A DNA stretch of 39,946 bases, from the NCBI GenBank assembly GCA_003543035.1, contig DPJL01000091.1:45776-85721 (forward strand), written 5' to 3'. Shown piece by piece: positions 32,776-39,946 of this stretch. Below the pieces are notes generated by a model. That model was not told where the DNA came from. It saw nothing but the letters and a program-made list of their open reading frames with translations, and made no database searches. This stretch comes from Micromonosporaceae bacterium (lineage in GTDB: Bacteria; Actinomycetota; Actinomycetes; Mycobacteriales; Micromonosporaceae). The stretch's first letter is position 1; each line of letters opens with the position of its first letter. Position numbers and translations under genes: made by a program.

Positions 32776-34226
32776 TTGGTGGAGCTCGTGAAGTCCGACG
32801 ACGGGTTCCAGTCGGGGAACGTGTAGCAGTCGAGGGAGACTTTCAGCCCGGCGGCCTTCTCCTTCGCCAGCTCGTCCTCGAGCTTCTGCTGCCGTTCAGC
32901 CACAATCGAAGCCGCGGCTGTGGTCAGATCCTTGTTGTTGTTGAGCGCATCGACGAGGGTGTCCCACTCACCGTTGGGCCGGATCTTCAGCGCCTCCACG
33001 AAGGCCTTGGACTTCGCGATGTCCGGGCACTTGAGCACGGCCACCGGAGTCTGTGCGCGCCAAGGCTTTCCAGCCGTGGCGACCTCCACCATGCGCTTGA
33101 CCGAGGCGTTGTCGCTCTTGGCCGGGTCGGCGAAGGCGAGGGTGCCGAAGCCGTCCTTGTGGTATTCCTTGGCGAAGAAACCGTCCGGCTTGGTCATCCA
33201 GTTGATGAACTCCCACGCCGCCTTCTGCTGCGCCGATTTCGCGGCCACCCAATACTTGTTGCCATCATGGCTGCGTGGCATGGCAGCTTTGGGGCCGGTG
33301 TCCGGCAGCGGCCTGGCGTGCGTGATGAACTCGCCCGCCTTCATCTTGTAGTCCTTCTCGAACGAGCTCGGCATCCATGAGCCGTCGAGATAGATGGCTG
33401 CCTGCCCCGCGGCGAACTGCTGACGCGAGAACTCCTTGGCGTTGTTGCCCGGTGCGATCAGCTTGGCGTTGTTGAGGTCCTGGATGAACTTGAGCGTCTG
33501 TGCCGACTCGGGGCTGTTCAACGCGAACTTGCCGGTGCGATAGTCGAAGAACTGCTCCATGTTGATCTGACCGCCTACCAGCCCGTACCAGATCCGCTGG
33601 AAGTCGGTCCCCTTGTGCGGTGACGCAAGGCAATACACCTTCGGCGTCTTGGCCTTGATCTGTTCGCACGCACTCTTCAGCTCGGACCACGTCTTGGGCG
33701 CCTGGGCGGCGTCCAGGCCGGCGTCGGCAAAAGCCTTGGTGTTGAGGAACATGTAGCCCGGGCCCCAGACCACGTTGTCGGAGAACGGGAAGCCGTAGAC
33801 CTTGCCGTCCTTGACGTTGATGCCCTCGGCGAACAGCTCCTTGGACCAGCGCGCGGTGAATTCGGCGGGCACCTTGCCCGCGTCGCCGAGCGGTGCGAGC
33901 CAGCCCTGGTCGAGCAGCGTCGTCATGGTCAGCGGAGCACTGTCGCTCCAGAAGAAGATGTCCGGCGCGTCCCCGCTTTGGAAGGCCAACGGCAGCGCCT
34001 TCTTGTAATCGGCCTGCGCGATCTCGCGCCATTCGACCTTGATATTTGGGTTCTCCTTGGTGTACTGCGCGGCGACACGCTTGTGGAACTCGCTCTGCTC
34101 TTGGGACCAGTCCCAGATGTTGAGGGTCACTTGTTCCTTGCCGGTGTTGGTCTCACCGCTGCACGCGGCAGTGAGTCCAATCGCGACTAGCGCAGCGAGC
34201 AGGGCGGCGGGTGCCCTCGCTGTCAT
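32772..34226 (-). CDS. Sugar-binding lipoprotein of ABC importer (solute-binding family 1)
   Basis: The ATG at 34226 has AAGGAG upstream. A lipoprotein signal (GLTAA-Cys22) anchors the 484-residue protein outside the membrane. The two-lobed family 1 fold is recognisable in VTLNIWDWSQEQSEFHKRVA, FQSGDAPDIFFW and AAWEFINWMTKPDGFF. Such proteins deliver oligosaccharides or monosaccharides to MalFG-type permeases. It is the first gene of the operon and divergent from the secreted beta-helix/CBM2 gene, suggesting the importer takes up that enzyme's product. The sugar cannot be named from sequence. Confidence 0.93.
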   Translation of the reverse strand: MTARAPAALLAALVAIGLTAACSGETNTGKEQVTLNIWDWSQEQSEFHKRVAAQYTKENPNIKVEWREIAQADYKKALPLAFQSGDAPDIFFWSDSAPLTMTTLLDQGWLAPLGDAGKVPAEFTARWSKELFAEGINVKDGKVYGFPFSDNVVWGPGYMFLNTKAFADAGLDAAQAPKTWSELKSACEQIKAKTPKVYCLASPHKGTDFQRIWYGLVGGQINMEQFFDYRTGKFALNSPESAQTLKFIQDLNNAKLIAPGNNAKEFSRQQFAAGQAAIYLDGSWMPSSFEKDYKMKAGEFITHARPLPDTGPKAAMPRSHDGNKYWVAAKSAQQKAAWEFINWMTKPDGFFAKEYHKDGFGTLAFADPAKSDNASVKRMVEVATAGKPWRAQTPVAVLKCPDIAKSKAFVEALKIRPNGEWDTLVDALNNNKDLTTAAASIVAERQQKLEDELAKEKAAGLKVSLDCYTFPDWNPSSDFTSSTK

Positions 34227-34260
34227 GTTGTCACTCCTTCTTGGGCGCGGTAAGGAGCCT

Positions 34261-34278
34261 CACGCTAGCTAGAGCGTG
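34261..34278. promoter_or_regulatory. Inverted repeat CACGCT-N6-AGCGTG before the importer operon
   Basis: Perfect 6-bp arms separated by AGCTAG, 35 bp upstream of the binding-protein start; a possible operator for the importer operon. Confidence 0.4.
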
Positions 34279-34316
34279 TCCACAATGGCAATAGGTAAAC
34301 AGATAGAAATCTGGCG

Positions 34317-34351
34317 TCTACATATATGGATAGTTCATCTACATACATGGA
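34317..34351. promoter_or_regulatory. Paired direct repeats TCTACATAyATGGA at 21-bp spacing
   Basis: TCTACATATATGGA (34317-34330) and TCTACATACATGGA (34338-34351) differ at one base and lie 21 bp apart, two helical turns, so a regulator could bind both on one face. Each copy is itself a weak palindrome. They sit midway between the divergent importer and beta-helix genes. Confidence 0.55.
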
Positions 34352-34365
34352 CGCCATGCCAAATT

Positions 34366-34377
34366 ATAGACGTCTAT
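34366..34377. promoter_or_regulatory. Palindrome ATAGACGTCTAT
   Basis: A perfect 12-bp palindrome next to the proposed -35 box of the beta-helix gene. Confidence 0.45.
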
Positions 34378-34405
34378 TGACGGGCTGGAAACAAGCCAGC
34401 AAACT
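34377..34405 (+). promoter_or_regulatory. Candidate promoter for the beta-helix/CBM2 gene
   Basis: TTGACG (34377-34382) and CAAACT (34400-34405) are 17 bp apart, about 50 bp before the start codon. The -35 matches consensus at five of six bases; the -10 is weak. Confidence 0.4.
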
Positions 34406-34456
34406 GGCCGACCAAAAGGTGAACATCACCCGACTCCACGCGCCCGGAGGCATCTG

Positions 34457-36718
34457 ATGTACCGAAGATCCGTTCCCTTGCTGGTGGCTGCCCTGGCAAC
34501 GGTGCTTGCCGCCGGTGTCATAGCCGCCCTGCCGAGCCACAGCGCTCCACTGACCACATTGGACCTTTCCGCGGCCAATCGGCGAGCGCCCATCGCCGGC
34601 CTCTACGACTGGTCCAAAGCCGGGTACCGAGCCGGCGCCGACCTGCCCGGACCGGCCCAGCTCAACCCGAGTGCCTCCTGCCGGATCACGCCCGCGATCA
34701 CCCCGAACGACGGCTTAGACGACTCGGCCGGGTTGCAAGCGGCGATCGATCAGATCAAGGCCAATTGTTCGCCGAGCGCCGGCTTCACGAAGCTTTCGCT
34801 CATCACACTCCCCGCCGGAACCATCAACGTCTCCCGCCAGATCGCGGTCGACGCCGACTACCTGTTGATCAAAGGTGCCGGCACGAGCACGCGCATCGTC
34901 TTCCGGCCGGACGCCAACACCCGCTACGACACGTTGACCCCGGACGGGTCGGACTGGGACGAGGATGCGATGACCTCCGGATCAGCCAAGGGCGGCTGGA
35001 TCTGGCCCGGCCGGGGGCTCTTCCGGGTGCAGTCGCGCGGCGTGCACACCAGCTACGCAAGCGAATACGCGGCGGCTCCGGCCAACCGCAAGGATCTGTT
35101 CGAGGGCACCGTGAACGTGCACTGGAAGGCCGGGCTTGCGTTGCGCGGCAAGGCCGGCGACACCGCTTACGCCGCGCGGGCCGGGGACACCGTGGTCCAT
35201 CTGGCCACCAGCGGCACACTGGCCAACTTCGCGGTCGGCGGATTGGTGAACATCCGCGCGGCGAACAGCATGAACTTCTACGCGCAGCAGCAGGCTCTGC
35301 CGACCTCGCATCCGCTGCTGAATCAGCACATGCGCCAGCAGATCTTCACCATCACCGCGCTCGACTCCACCAACCGCACGGTGACCGTGGACAAGCCGCT
35401 TGAGTATGACGTCCCGGTCAATTCCACATCGGACGGTTCGGCTCCCATCGACGGGACCGTCTACCTGTCGAAGGCCTCGCCGCTCGTGGATCCGGTACTG
35501 GGAGTGGGATTCGAGGACCTCACGATCACCCAGGACATGCCCGGCCTGAACCCGGCCAACGCGGTGCACAACTACGGCAACATGTCTCCCGCTGACGAGA
35601 TGCACGGCATCGTCTTCAAGTGGGCGGCCAACTCCTGGGTCCGTGGCATCCGGGCCGAGATGACCGGCTCGCATCCGATCGTCACCGAAGAGGCCTACCG
35701 CCTGCAGATCGTCGGCAACCAGCTCGATGGTTCGTGGAACAAGGGCAAGGGCGGCAACGGATACTTCCGCGGCTCACGCGTGTGGGACTCGCTCTACGCG
35801 GGCAACACCTCACGAAACCTGCGGCACTTCACGTTCCAATGGTCGGCGAGCGGAAACGTGGTCATCGGCAACGACTTCGACTCCGACCTCAACCTGCATG
35901 GCGGATGGGAGCGGAACAACCTCTTCGAGCTCAACACCGTGACCGTGCCCTATGACCACCGATCAGGCAGCTGCACGGCCAACTGCGGTGAAGAGGGCGG
36001 TGGCGGACCGGATGCTTCCACCTGGTACCCGATCTGGTGGGGTGCCGGGCAGAAGGCGGTCAAATGGTCAGGCTCGAGCGGCCCGCGCAATGTCTTCTAC
36101 CGCAACACCATGACGAAGCAGGCCACCTCCGGCGGACCGTATACGAGCTACTATTCGGCGACCGGCACGGTCTACCAATTCGGATGGTCGGGCACGGCGT
36201 TCAAACACCTTTCCATAGCGAGCACTCCGATCACCGACTGGGCATCCAATGAGACCCGTGACTACACGTCGGGTCAGGGCGTGCATACGGTGGCGCAGAC
36301 CGTCCCGTCCATCTTTCTCAAGAGCGTGACCGGGACACCGACGTCACCGCCGCCCACCAGCAGCAGTCCGAGCCCCAGCCCGAGCCCAAGCACAAGCCCG
36401 AGTGTGAGTCCCACCGGATCGGGCTGCCTGAGTGCGAGGTACGTCCAGACCGGCGTCTGGAGCAACGGCTACGGAGCCGACGTGTTCATCAAGAACAACT
36501 GCTCGGTCAAGACTCTCACGTGGACCGTCGAGTTCGATCTGCCAACCGGGACAAGCGTTTCCAGCCACTGGTCGGCCACCAAGACGCAGACCGGCCAGCA
36601 CTACCGGTTCGTCAACGTCTCGTTCAACGGCGACATCAACCCGGGTCAGGAGGAGGACTTCGGCTTTAACGCGGCCGGCCTTGGTACTCCGATAAATCTG
36701 GTGGTGAGGCCCGCCTAG
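34457..36718 (+). CDS. Secreted right-handed beta-helix polysaccharide-active protein with CBM2
   Basis: The ATG has CGGAGG 6 bases upstream. A signal peptide (about 1-30) precedes a pectate-lyase-like start (NDGLDDSAGLQAAIDQIKAN, about 83-103) and a long parallel beta-helix region (to about 625) with repeated strands such as HGIVFKWAANSWVRGIRAEM, RLQIVGNQLDGSW, FTFQWSASGNVVIGNDFDSD and NLFELNTVTV. A Ser/Pro/Thr linker (about 628-655) leads to a CBM2-type domain (about 658-753; VFIKNNCSVKTLTWTVEFDL, NVSFNGDINPGQ). Beta-helix enzymes include lyases and glycosidases; I cannot assign a family. CBM2 usually binds cellulose or xylan. The divergent ABC importer suggests the product is taken up. The stop shares the CTAG with the convergent gene's stop. 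Confidence 0.85.
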   Translation: MYRRSVPLLVAALATVLAAGVIAALPSHSAPLTTLDLSAANRRAPIAGLYDWSKAGYRAGADLPGPAQLNPSASCRITPAITPNDGLDDSAGLQAAIDQIKANCSPSAGFTKLSLITLPAGTINVSRQIAVDADYLLIKGAGTSTRIVFRPDANTRYDTLTPDGSDWDEDAMTSGSAKGGWIWPGRGLFRVQSRGVHTSYASEYAAAPANRKDLFEGTVNVHWKAGLALRGKAGDTAYAARAGDTVVHLATSGTLANFAVGGLVNIRAANSMNFYAQQQALPTSHPLLNQHMRQQIFTITALDSTNRTVTVDKPLEYDVPVNSTSDGSAPIDGTVYLSKASPLVDPVLGVGFEDLTITQDMPGLNPANAVHNYGNMSPADEMHGIVFKWAANSWVRGIRAEMTGSHPIVTEEAYRLQIVGNQLDGSWNKGKGGNGYFRGSRVWDSLYAGNTSRNLRHFTFQWSASGNVVIGNDFDSDLNLHGGWERNNLFELNTVTVPYDHRSGSCTANCGEEGGGGPDASTWYPIWWGAGQKAVKWSGSSGPRNVFYRNTMTKQATSGGPYTSYYSATGTVYQFGWSGTAFKHLSIASTPITDWASNETRDYTSGQGVHTVAQTVPSIFLKSVTGTPTSPPPTSSSPSPSPSPSTSPSVSPTGSGCLSARYVQTGVWSNGYGADVFIKNNCSVKTLTWTVEFDLPTGTSVSSHWSATKTQTGQHYRFVNVSFNGDINPGQEEDFGFNAAGLGTPINLVVRPA

Positions 36719-37377
36719 GGCTTGGTTCCCTCCGGTGTGCCATCAGATGTCATCGCGCCGCCGTCGGGACGGTCCGTGAGGTACACATGCTGATGGCCGT
36801 TGCCGGCGTCGACGTTAAGCTGATCGAGCTGGGTCGCCGCGACCGACCACGTGGTCACGGCCAGCGTTCGCTGGCGTGCCGCCACGTCCAGCAGCGCCTG
36901 TTGTTGCCCGGGCGCCATTGTGCGAGCCAACGCGTAGGCGTCCACTGCCACCGAAAGCATGTCGACCGCGCCGCGGAAGGCGCCTCGCGCGACGTTGGTG
37001 GCAGTGGCACCGGAAACCGTCACCGCGTAACGCTGGGTTTCCTGGCGCACAATCTGCTGCCAGCCTGCCAACTGCGCATCGGTGGCGGGCTGCGTGGCGG
37101 CCAACCCTGAAACCACCGCTGTCAACAGCTGTTTGGTATTGCGGGCCATCGTGGTCAACTCGCCGATCTGCGCCACATCGCGCTGAGCCTCAGCCTGCCG
37201 GATGCTCGCCACTGATGCTTCAGAGCTGCTCGGCCCGGCAATCTCCAGGCCCACTCCGATCCCGATGACCATTGCCACCACCAGACCGGAAAACAACCGC
37301 AACAACTGCCACCGATCAAGTCCTCGCGTGACAACGCGGGCCACTGGACGCGAAGGCCTACCCGTTTTTCGTGACAT
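36715..37377 (-). CDS. Membrane-anchored protein of unknown function
   Basis: The ATG at 37377 has GGGAGG upstream. The 220-residue protein has a basic cytoplasmic N-terminus (MSRKTGRPSRPVARVVTRG), one membrane helix (about 27-48; LFSGLVVAMVIGIGVGLEIAG) and an Ala/Gln/Thr-rich helical outside region with the look of a coiled or four-helix sensor domain (EAQRDVAQIGELTTMARNTK). It ends in a Gly/Pro-rich tail. I recognise no family. Its stop shares the CTAG of the convergent beta-helix gene. Confidence 0.7.
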   Translation of the reverse strand: MSRKTGRPSRPVARVVTRGLDRWQLLRLFSGLVVAMVIGIGVGLEIAGPSSSEASVASIRQAEAQRDVAQIGELTTMARNTKQLLTAVVSGLAATQPATDAQLAGWQQIVRQETQRYAVTVSGATATNVARGAFRGAVDMLSVAVDAYALARTMAPGQQQALLDVAARQRTLAVTTWSVAATQLDQLNVDAGNGHQHVYLTDRPDGGAMTSDGTPEGTKP

Positions 37378-37650
37378 GACGCCTCCCGACTCAGGCAGCG
37401 CCGATCTGCCACAAACACTGCCAGAGACGATAAGCCATTCGTCCCACCCGGTCCATACTCACCAGCCATTGCCAAACCTTCCTTGAGGTTGCCAATGACG
37501 TCGTGTTGCTGAAACGTTACCCGAGTCTCACGTTCACGCTATTGCGCAGAAGCGTCGAGATCAGGGTTAATCGATTCTGATCGTCCGGGCCGGCCATTCG
37601 GCGAGCCGGTCCGGGGCCCGTGACTGTCCACGACAGACGAGGGAGACCTT

Positions 37651-39946
37651 GTGTCTGAAAATCGCCGACGCCGCGTTCTGCGCGGTGCCAGAAAGCTTAA
37701 TATCAAAAGCTTTCTGACTATTCTCACCATGCTCGCTGCGATTCTGGTCGCAGCTCCGGCCGCCACCGCGGTGGTTCCCGCGGCCGACCCCCGAGCCCAG
37801 GCCTACTCCGTGCTGGTCTTCTCCAAAACCGCAGGGTTCAGGCACGATTCCATTCCCGACGGGATAGCCGCGATCCAGCAGCTCGGCACGGCCAACGGGT
37901 TCACCGTGGTGGCTACCGAGGACGCGGCCAACTTCAACGACGCGAACCTCGCCCAATTCGCCGCGGTCATCTGGCTTTCCACCACCGGAGACGTGCTCGA
38001 CGCCACGCAGCAGGCGGCTTTCGAGCGCTATATCCGGGCCGGCGGCGGCTACGTGGGAATTCACGCCGCCTCCGACACCGAGTATGACTGGGCCTGGTAT
38101 GGGCAGCTGGTGGGCGCGTATTTCGCCGCGCACCCGGCCAACCAGCAGGCCACGATCAAGGTTGAGGACCCGGCCCACCCGTCGACGGCGAATCTGCCGG
38201 CGCAGTGGTCACGGTTCGATGAGTGGTACAACTTCCGGGCCAACCCGCGCGGCCAGGTGCACGTGCTGGCGAGCCTGGATGAGACCAGCTATGCGCCGGG
38301 CACGGGCGCGATGGGCGCCGATCACCCGACGGCGTGGTGCCACGACTTCGACGGTGGCCGGGCCTGGTACACCGGAATCGGGCATACCCGTGAATCCTAT
38401 GCGGAGCCCCAATTCCTGGCCCACATCCTGGGCGGCATCCAGACCTCGTCCGGGGCGGTCGACGCCGACTGCACGGCTTCGCAGACGGCAAGCTTCGAGA
38501 AGGTCACGCTGGACAGCAACACCAACAACCCGATGGAGCTCGACATTGCTCCGGACGGCCGGGTGTTTTATGTCGAACGCGACGGCCGGGTGCAGATCGT
38601 CAAGCCGGACACCGGTCAGACCGTCACGGCAGCTGACCTCAACGTCACCACTGGGAATGAGGACGGCCTGCTCGGGATCAGGCTCGACCCGAATTTCGCG
38701 AGCAACGGCTGGGTGTACCTGTACTACTCCCCCAACGGTGGCGCGCCGCGCAATCTGTTGTCGCGCTTCACAGTTACCGGCGACACCATCAACCTGGCCG
38801 GTGAAAGCCTGGTGCTGCAAGTGGACACGCAGCGCAACACCTGCTGTCACGCGGGTGGCAGCATGGTATTCGACAGCGCCGGAAACCTTTTCCTCTCCAC
38901 AGGCGACAACACGAACCCGTTTGAATCCAGCGGCTTCGCGCCCCTGGACGAGCGGGCAGGCCGCCAGGATTATGACGCGCAGCGCACCTCGGCCAACACC
39001 AACGATCTGCGCGGCAAGGTGCTGCGGATCGACCCTTCGGATGGCGGCGGATATACCGTCCCGGCGGGCAATCTCTTCGCGCAGGGCACCGCGATGACAC
39101 GGCCTGAGATCTATGCGATGGGCTTCCGCAACCCGTTCCGCATCGGTATCGACAAGCAGACCAACACTTTGCTGGTGGCCGATTATGGACCCGACGCTCA
39201 GGCTGCGGACCCGAACAGGGGTCCGGAGGGCACGGTGGAGTGGAACATCGTGACGCCCGGCAACTATGGCTGGCCCTACTGCCATGGTGGCAATTACGCC
39301 TTCAACGATTACCAGTTCCCGTCAGGGCCTAGCGGGGCGAAGTTTGACTGTGCCGCGCCGGTGAACAACTCCCCCAACAACACCGGCCTCACCAACCTGC
39401 CGCCCGCGATCGCTGCGACTGTGGACTACGACTACAGCGGCAACCCGCGTTTCCCCGAAATCGGGGGCGGTGGCGCGCCCATGGGCGGACCGGTCTACCG
39501 CTACAACGCAGCGTCCACATCGGACAGAAAGTGGCCCGCCTATTTCGACGGCAAGGCGATGTTCGGTGAGTGGAACCAGAACAAGATGTACACGATGCAG
39601 GTCAGCAACGATGTCAGGTCGTTGGTGGACATCAACAACCTGTTGAGCGGCATGACTTTCATCCGCCCGATGGACTTTGAGTTCGGGCCCGATGGGGCGC
39701 TCTACATCATCGAGTGGGGCAGCGGATTCGGTGGCAACAACGACGATTCCGGGGTGTACCGGATCGACTACATCGCAGGCGAAAGAGCACCCATAGCGGT
39801 GGCAACGGCCAACCCGGTCTCCGGCCCGGCTCCGTTGACCGTGGCCTTCTCCAGTGAGGGTTCACGCGACCCGGATGGCCAGGCGATCACCTTCTCCTGG
39901 GCGTTCGGCGACGGGCAGACCTCGACCGAGGCCAACCCGACTCACA
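37651..39946 (+). CDS. Secreted ThuA + PQQ-type sugar dehydrogenase + PKD fusion (C-terminus beyond window)
   Basis: The GTG at 37651 follows GGGAG by about 6 bases; no stop occurs before the window end (765 codons). A long basic n-region and hydrophobic core (about 18-40) make a signal peptide. The ThuA domain (about 53-270) closely matches the other two copies in the window. It continues directly into a GSDH/AA12-like dehydrogenase (about 280-715) with CCHAGGSMVFDSAGNLFLST, NPFRIGID and NYGWPYC, then the start of a PKD domain (from about 720; SEGSRDPDGQAITFSW). It thus fuses what the left-end genes 1-1796 and 1860-4703 encode separately. Such a fusion suggests the two activities work on one substrate, possibly oxidation then processing of the oxidised sugar. 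No copy of the shared operator was seen in the 273 bp before it, which holds no other gene. Confidence 0.88.
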   Translation, partial: MSENRRRRVLRGARKLNIKSFLTILTMLAAILVAAPAATAVVPAADPRAQAYSVLVFSKTAGFRHDSIPDGIAAIQQLGTANGFTVVATEDAANFNDANLAQFAAVIWLSTTGDVLDATQQAAFERYIRAGGGYVGIHAASDTEYDWAWYGQLVGAYFAAHPANQQATIKVEDPAHPSTANLPAQWSRFDEWYNFRANPRGQVHVLASLDETSYAPGTGAMGADHPTAWCHDFDGGRAWYTGIGHTRESYAEPQFLAHILGGIQTSSGAVDADCTASQTASFEKVTLDSNTNNPMELDIAPDGRVFYVERDGRVQIVKPDTGQTVTAADLNVTTGNEDGLLGIRLDPNFASNGWVYLYYSPNGGAPRNLLSRFTVTGDTINLAGESLVLQVDTQRNTCCHAGGSMVFDSAGNLFLSTGDNTNPFESSGFAPLDERAGRQDYDAQRTSANTNDLRGKVLRIDPSDGGGYTVPAGNLFAQGTAMTRPEIYAMGFRNPFRIGIDKQTNTLLVADYGPDAQAADPNRGPEGTVEWNIVTPGNYGWPYCHGGNYAFNDYQFPSGPSGAKFDCAAPVNNSPNNTGLTNLPPAIAATVDYDYSGNPRFPEIGGGGAPMGGPVYRYNAASTSDRKWPAYFDGKAMFGEWNQNKMYTMQVSNDVRSLVDINNLLSGMTFIRPMDFEFGPDGALYIIEWGSGFGGNNDDSGVYRIDYIAGERAPIAVATANPVSGPAPLTVAFSSEGSRDPDGQAITFSWAFGDGQTSTEANPTH

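Noticed and set aside
36339..36415. Short Ser/Pro repeat array in DNA, considered as a tandem repeat element
   Set aside because: It encodes the flexible linker before the CBM2 domain; such low-complexity codons are normal there.
38084..39097. Plus-strand frame in another phase inside the ThuA-dehydrogenase fusion
   Set aside because: Arg/Thr/Ser-rich translation typical of an out-of-frame reading; the overlapping frame has intact ThuA and dehydrogenase domains.
38209..39285. Long minus-strand frame opposite the ThuA-dehydrogenase fusion
   Set aside because: Shadow of a domain-bearing gene; no family features and no start signals.
1..39946. CRISPR array, tRNA, rRNA or insertion sequence
   Set aside because: No regularly spaced repeats, no RNA-gene cloverleaf or rRNA landmarks and no transposase were recognised by eye; a dedicated tRNA/Rfam scan was not possible here.

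Overview
The window is about 40 kb of high-GC DNA with dense, GC-ending codon use. The genes point to a soil-type, probably filamentous, actinobacterium: many large secreted multidomain carbohydrate-active proteins (ricin-type, CBM2, CBM6/35, discoidin, PKD and fascin-like modules), FCD-type GntR regulators, an ECF sigma factor paired with a CU044_5270-like protein, a MalFG-type sugar importer without its own ATPase, and leaderless or GTG/TTG starts. I cannot fix the genus from sequence alone. No rRNA, tRNA, CRISPR array, insertion sequence or intact mobile element was seen.

Left part (1-14.4 kb): a fucose-centred polysaccharide locus. On the minus strand a probable operon encodes a secreted GH95-like glycosidase (4853-7618), a secreted PQQ-type sugar dehydrogenase with PKD, CBM6-like and ricin modules (1860-4703) and a secreted ThuA/DUF1080/discoidin protein (1-1796, cut by the window edge). 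Next come a FadR-like regulator (7841-8512) and a minus-strand operon for L-fuconate dehydratase (fucD), an FCD-GntR regulator and an aldo/keto reductase that is probably a fucose dehydrogenase. A secreted alginate-lyase-family protein and a ThuA/fascin-like protein follow on the plus strand. A palindrome built on ATCCTATAGGAT occurs four times, upstream of the GH95-like gene, within the fucD operon just before the GntR gene, between fucD and the lyase, and upstream of the ThuA/fascin gene. It ties these genes into one likely regulon.

Middle (14.4-24.1 kb): a membrane protein, a VanX-type D,D-dipeptidase lipoprotein that overlaps tail-to-tail with a secreted subtilisin-fold protein lacking all three catalytic residues, and a large secreted GH29-like protein. 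Two sigma/CU044_5270-like pairs follow, one with a normal ECF sigma factor and one with an 80-residue protein that is only a region-4 helix-turn-helix. An I36-type inhibitor-like secreted protein lies between them.

Right-middle (24.1-31 kb): accessory genes, including a small membrane protein, an HTH protein with membrane segments, a VOC protein, a methyltransferase/Nudix pair flanked by diverged direct repeats, a secreted protein of unknown function and a PatB/MalY-type PLP enzyme. Right end (31-40 kb): a binding-protein-dependent sugar importer divergent from a secreted beta-helix/CBM2 protein across a repeat-rich control region, a membrane-anchored unknown, and a secreted protein (cut by the window end) in which the ThuA and sugar-dehydrogenase domains, separate at the left end, are fused.

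The most interesting system is the set of secreted ThuA, DUF1080 and PQQ-type dehydrogenase modules under a fucose-type regulon. It may be an extracellular oxidative route for attacking fucose-containing glycans; that function is inference.
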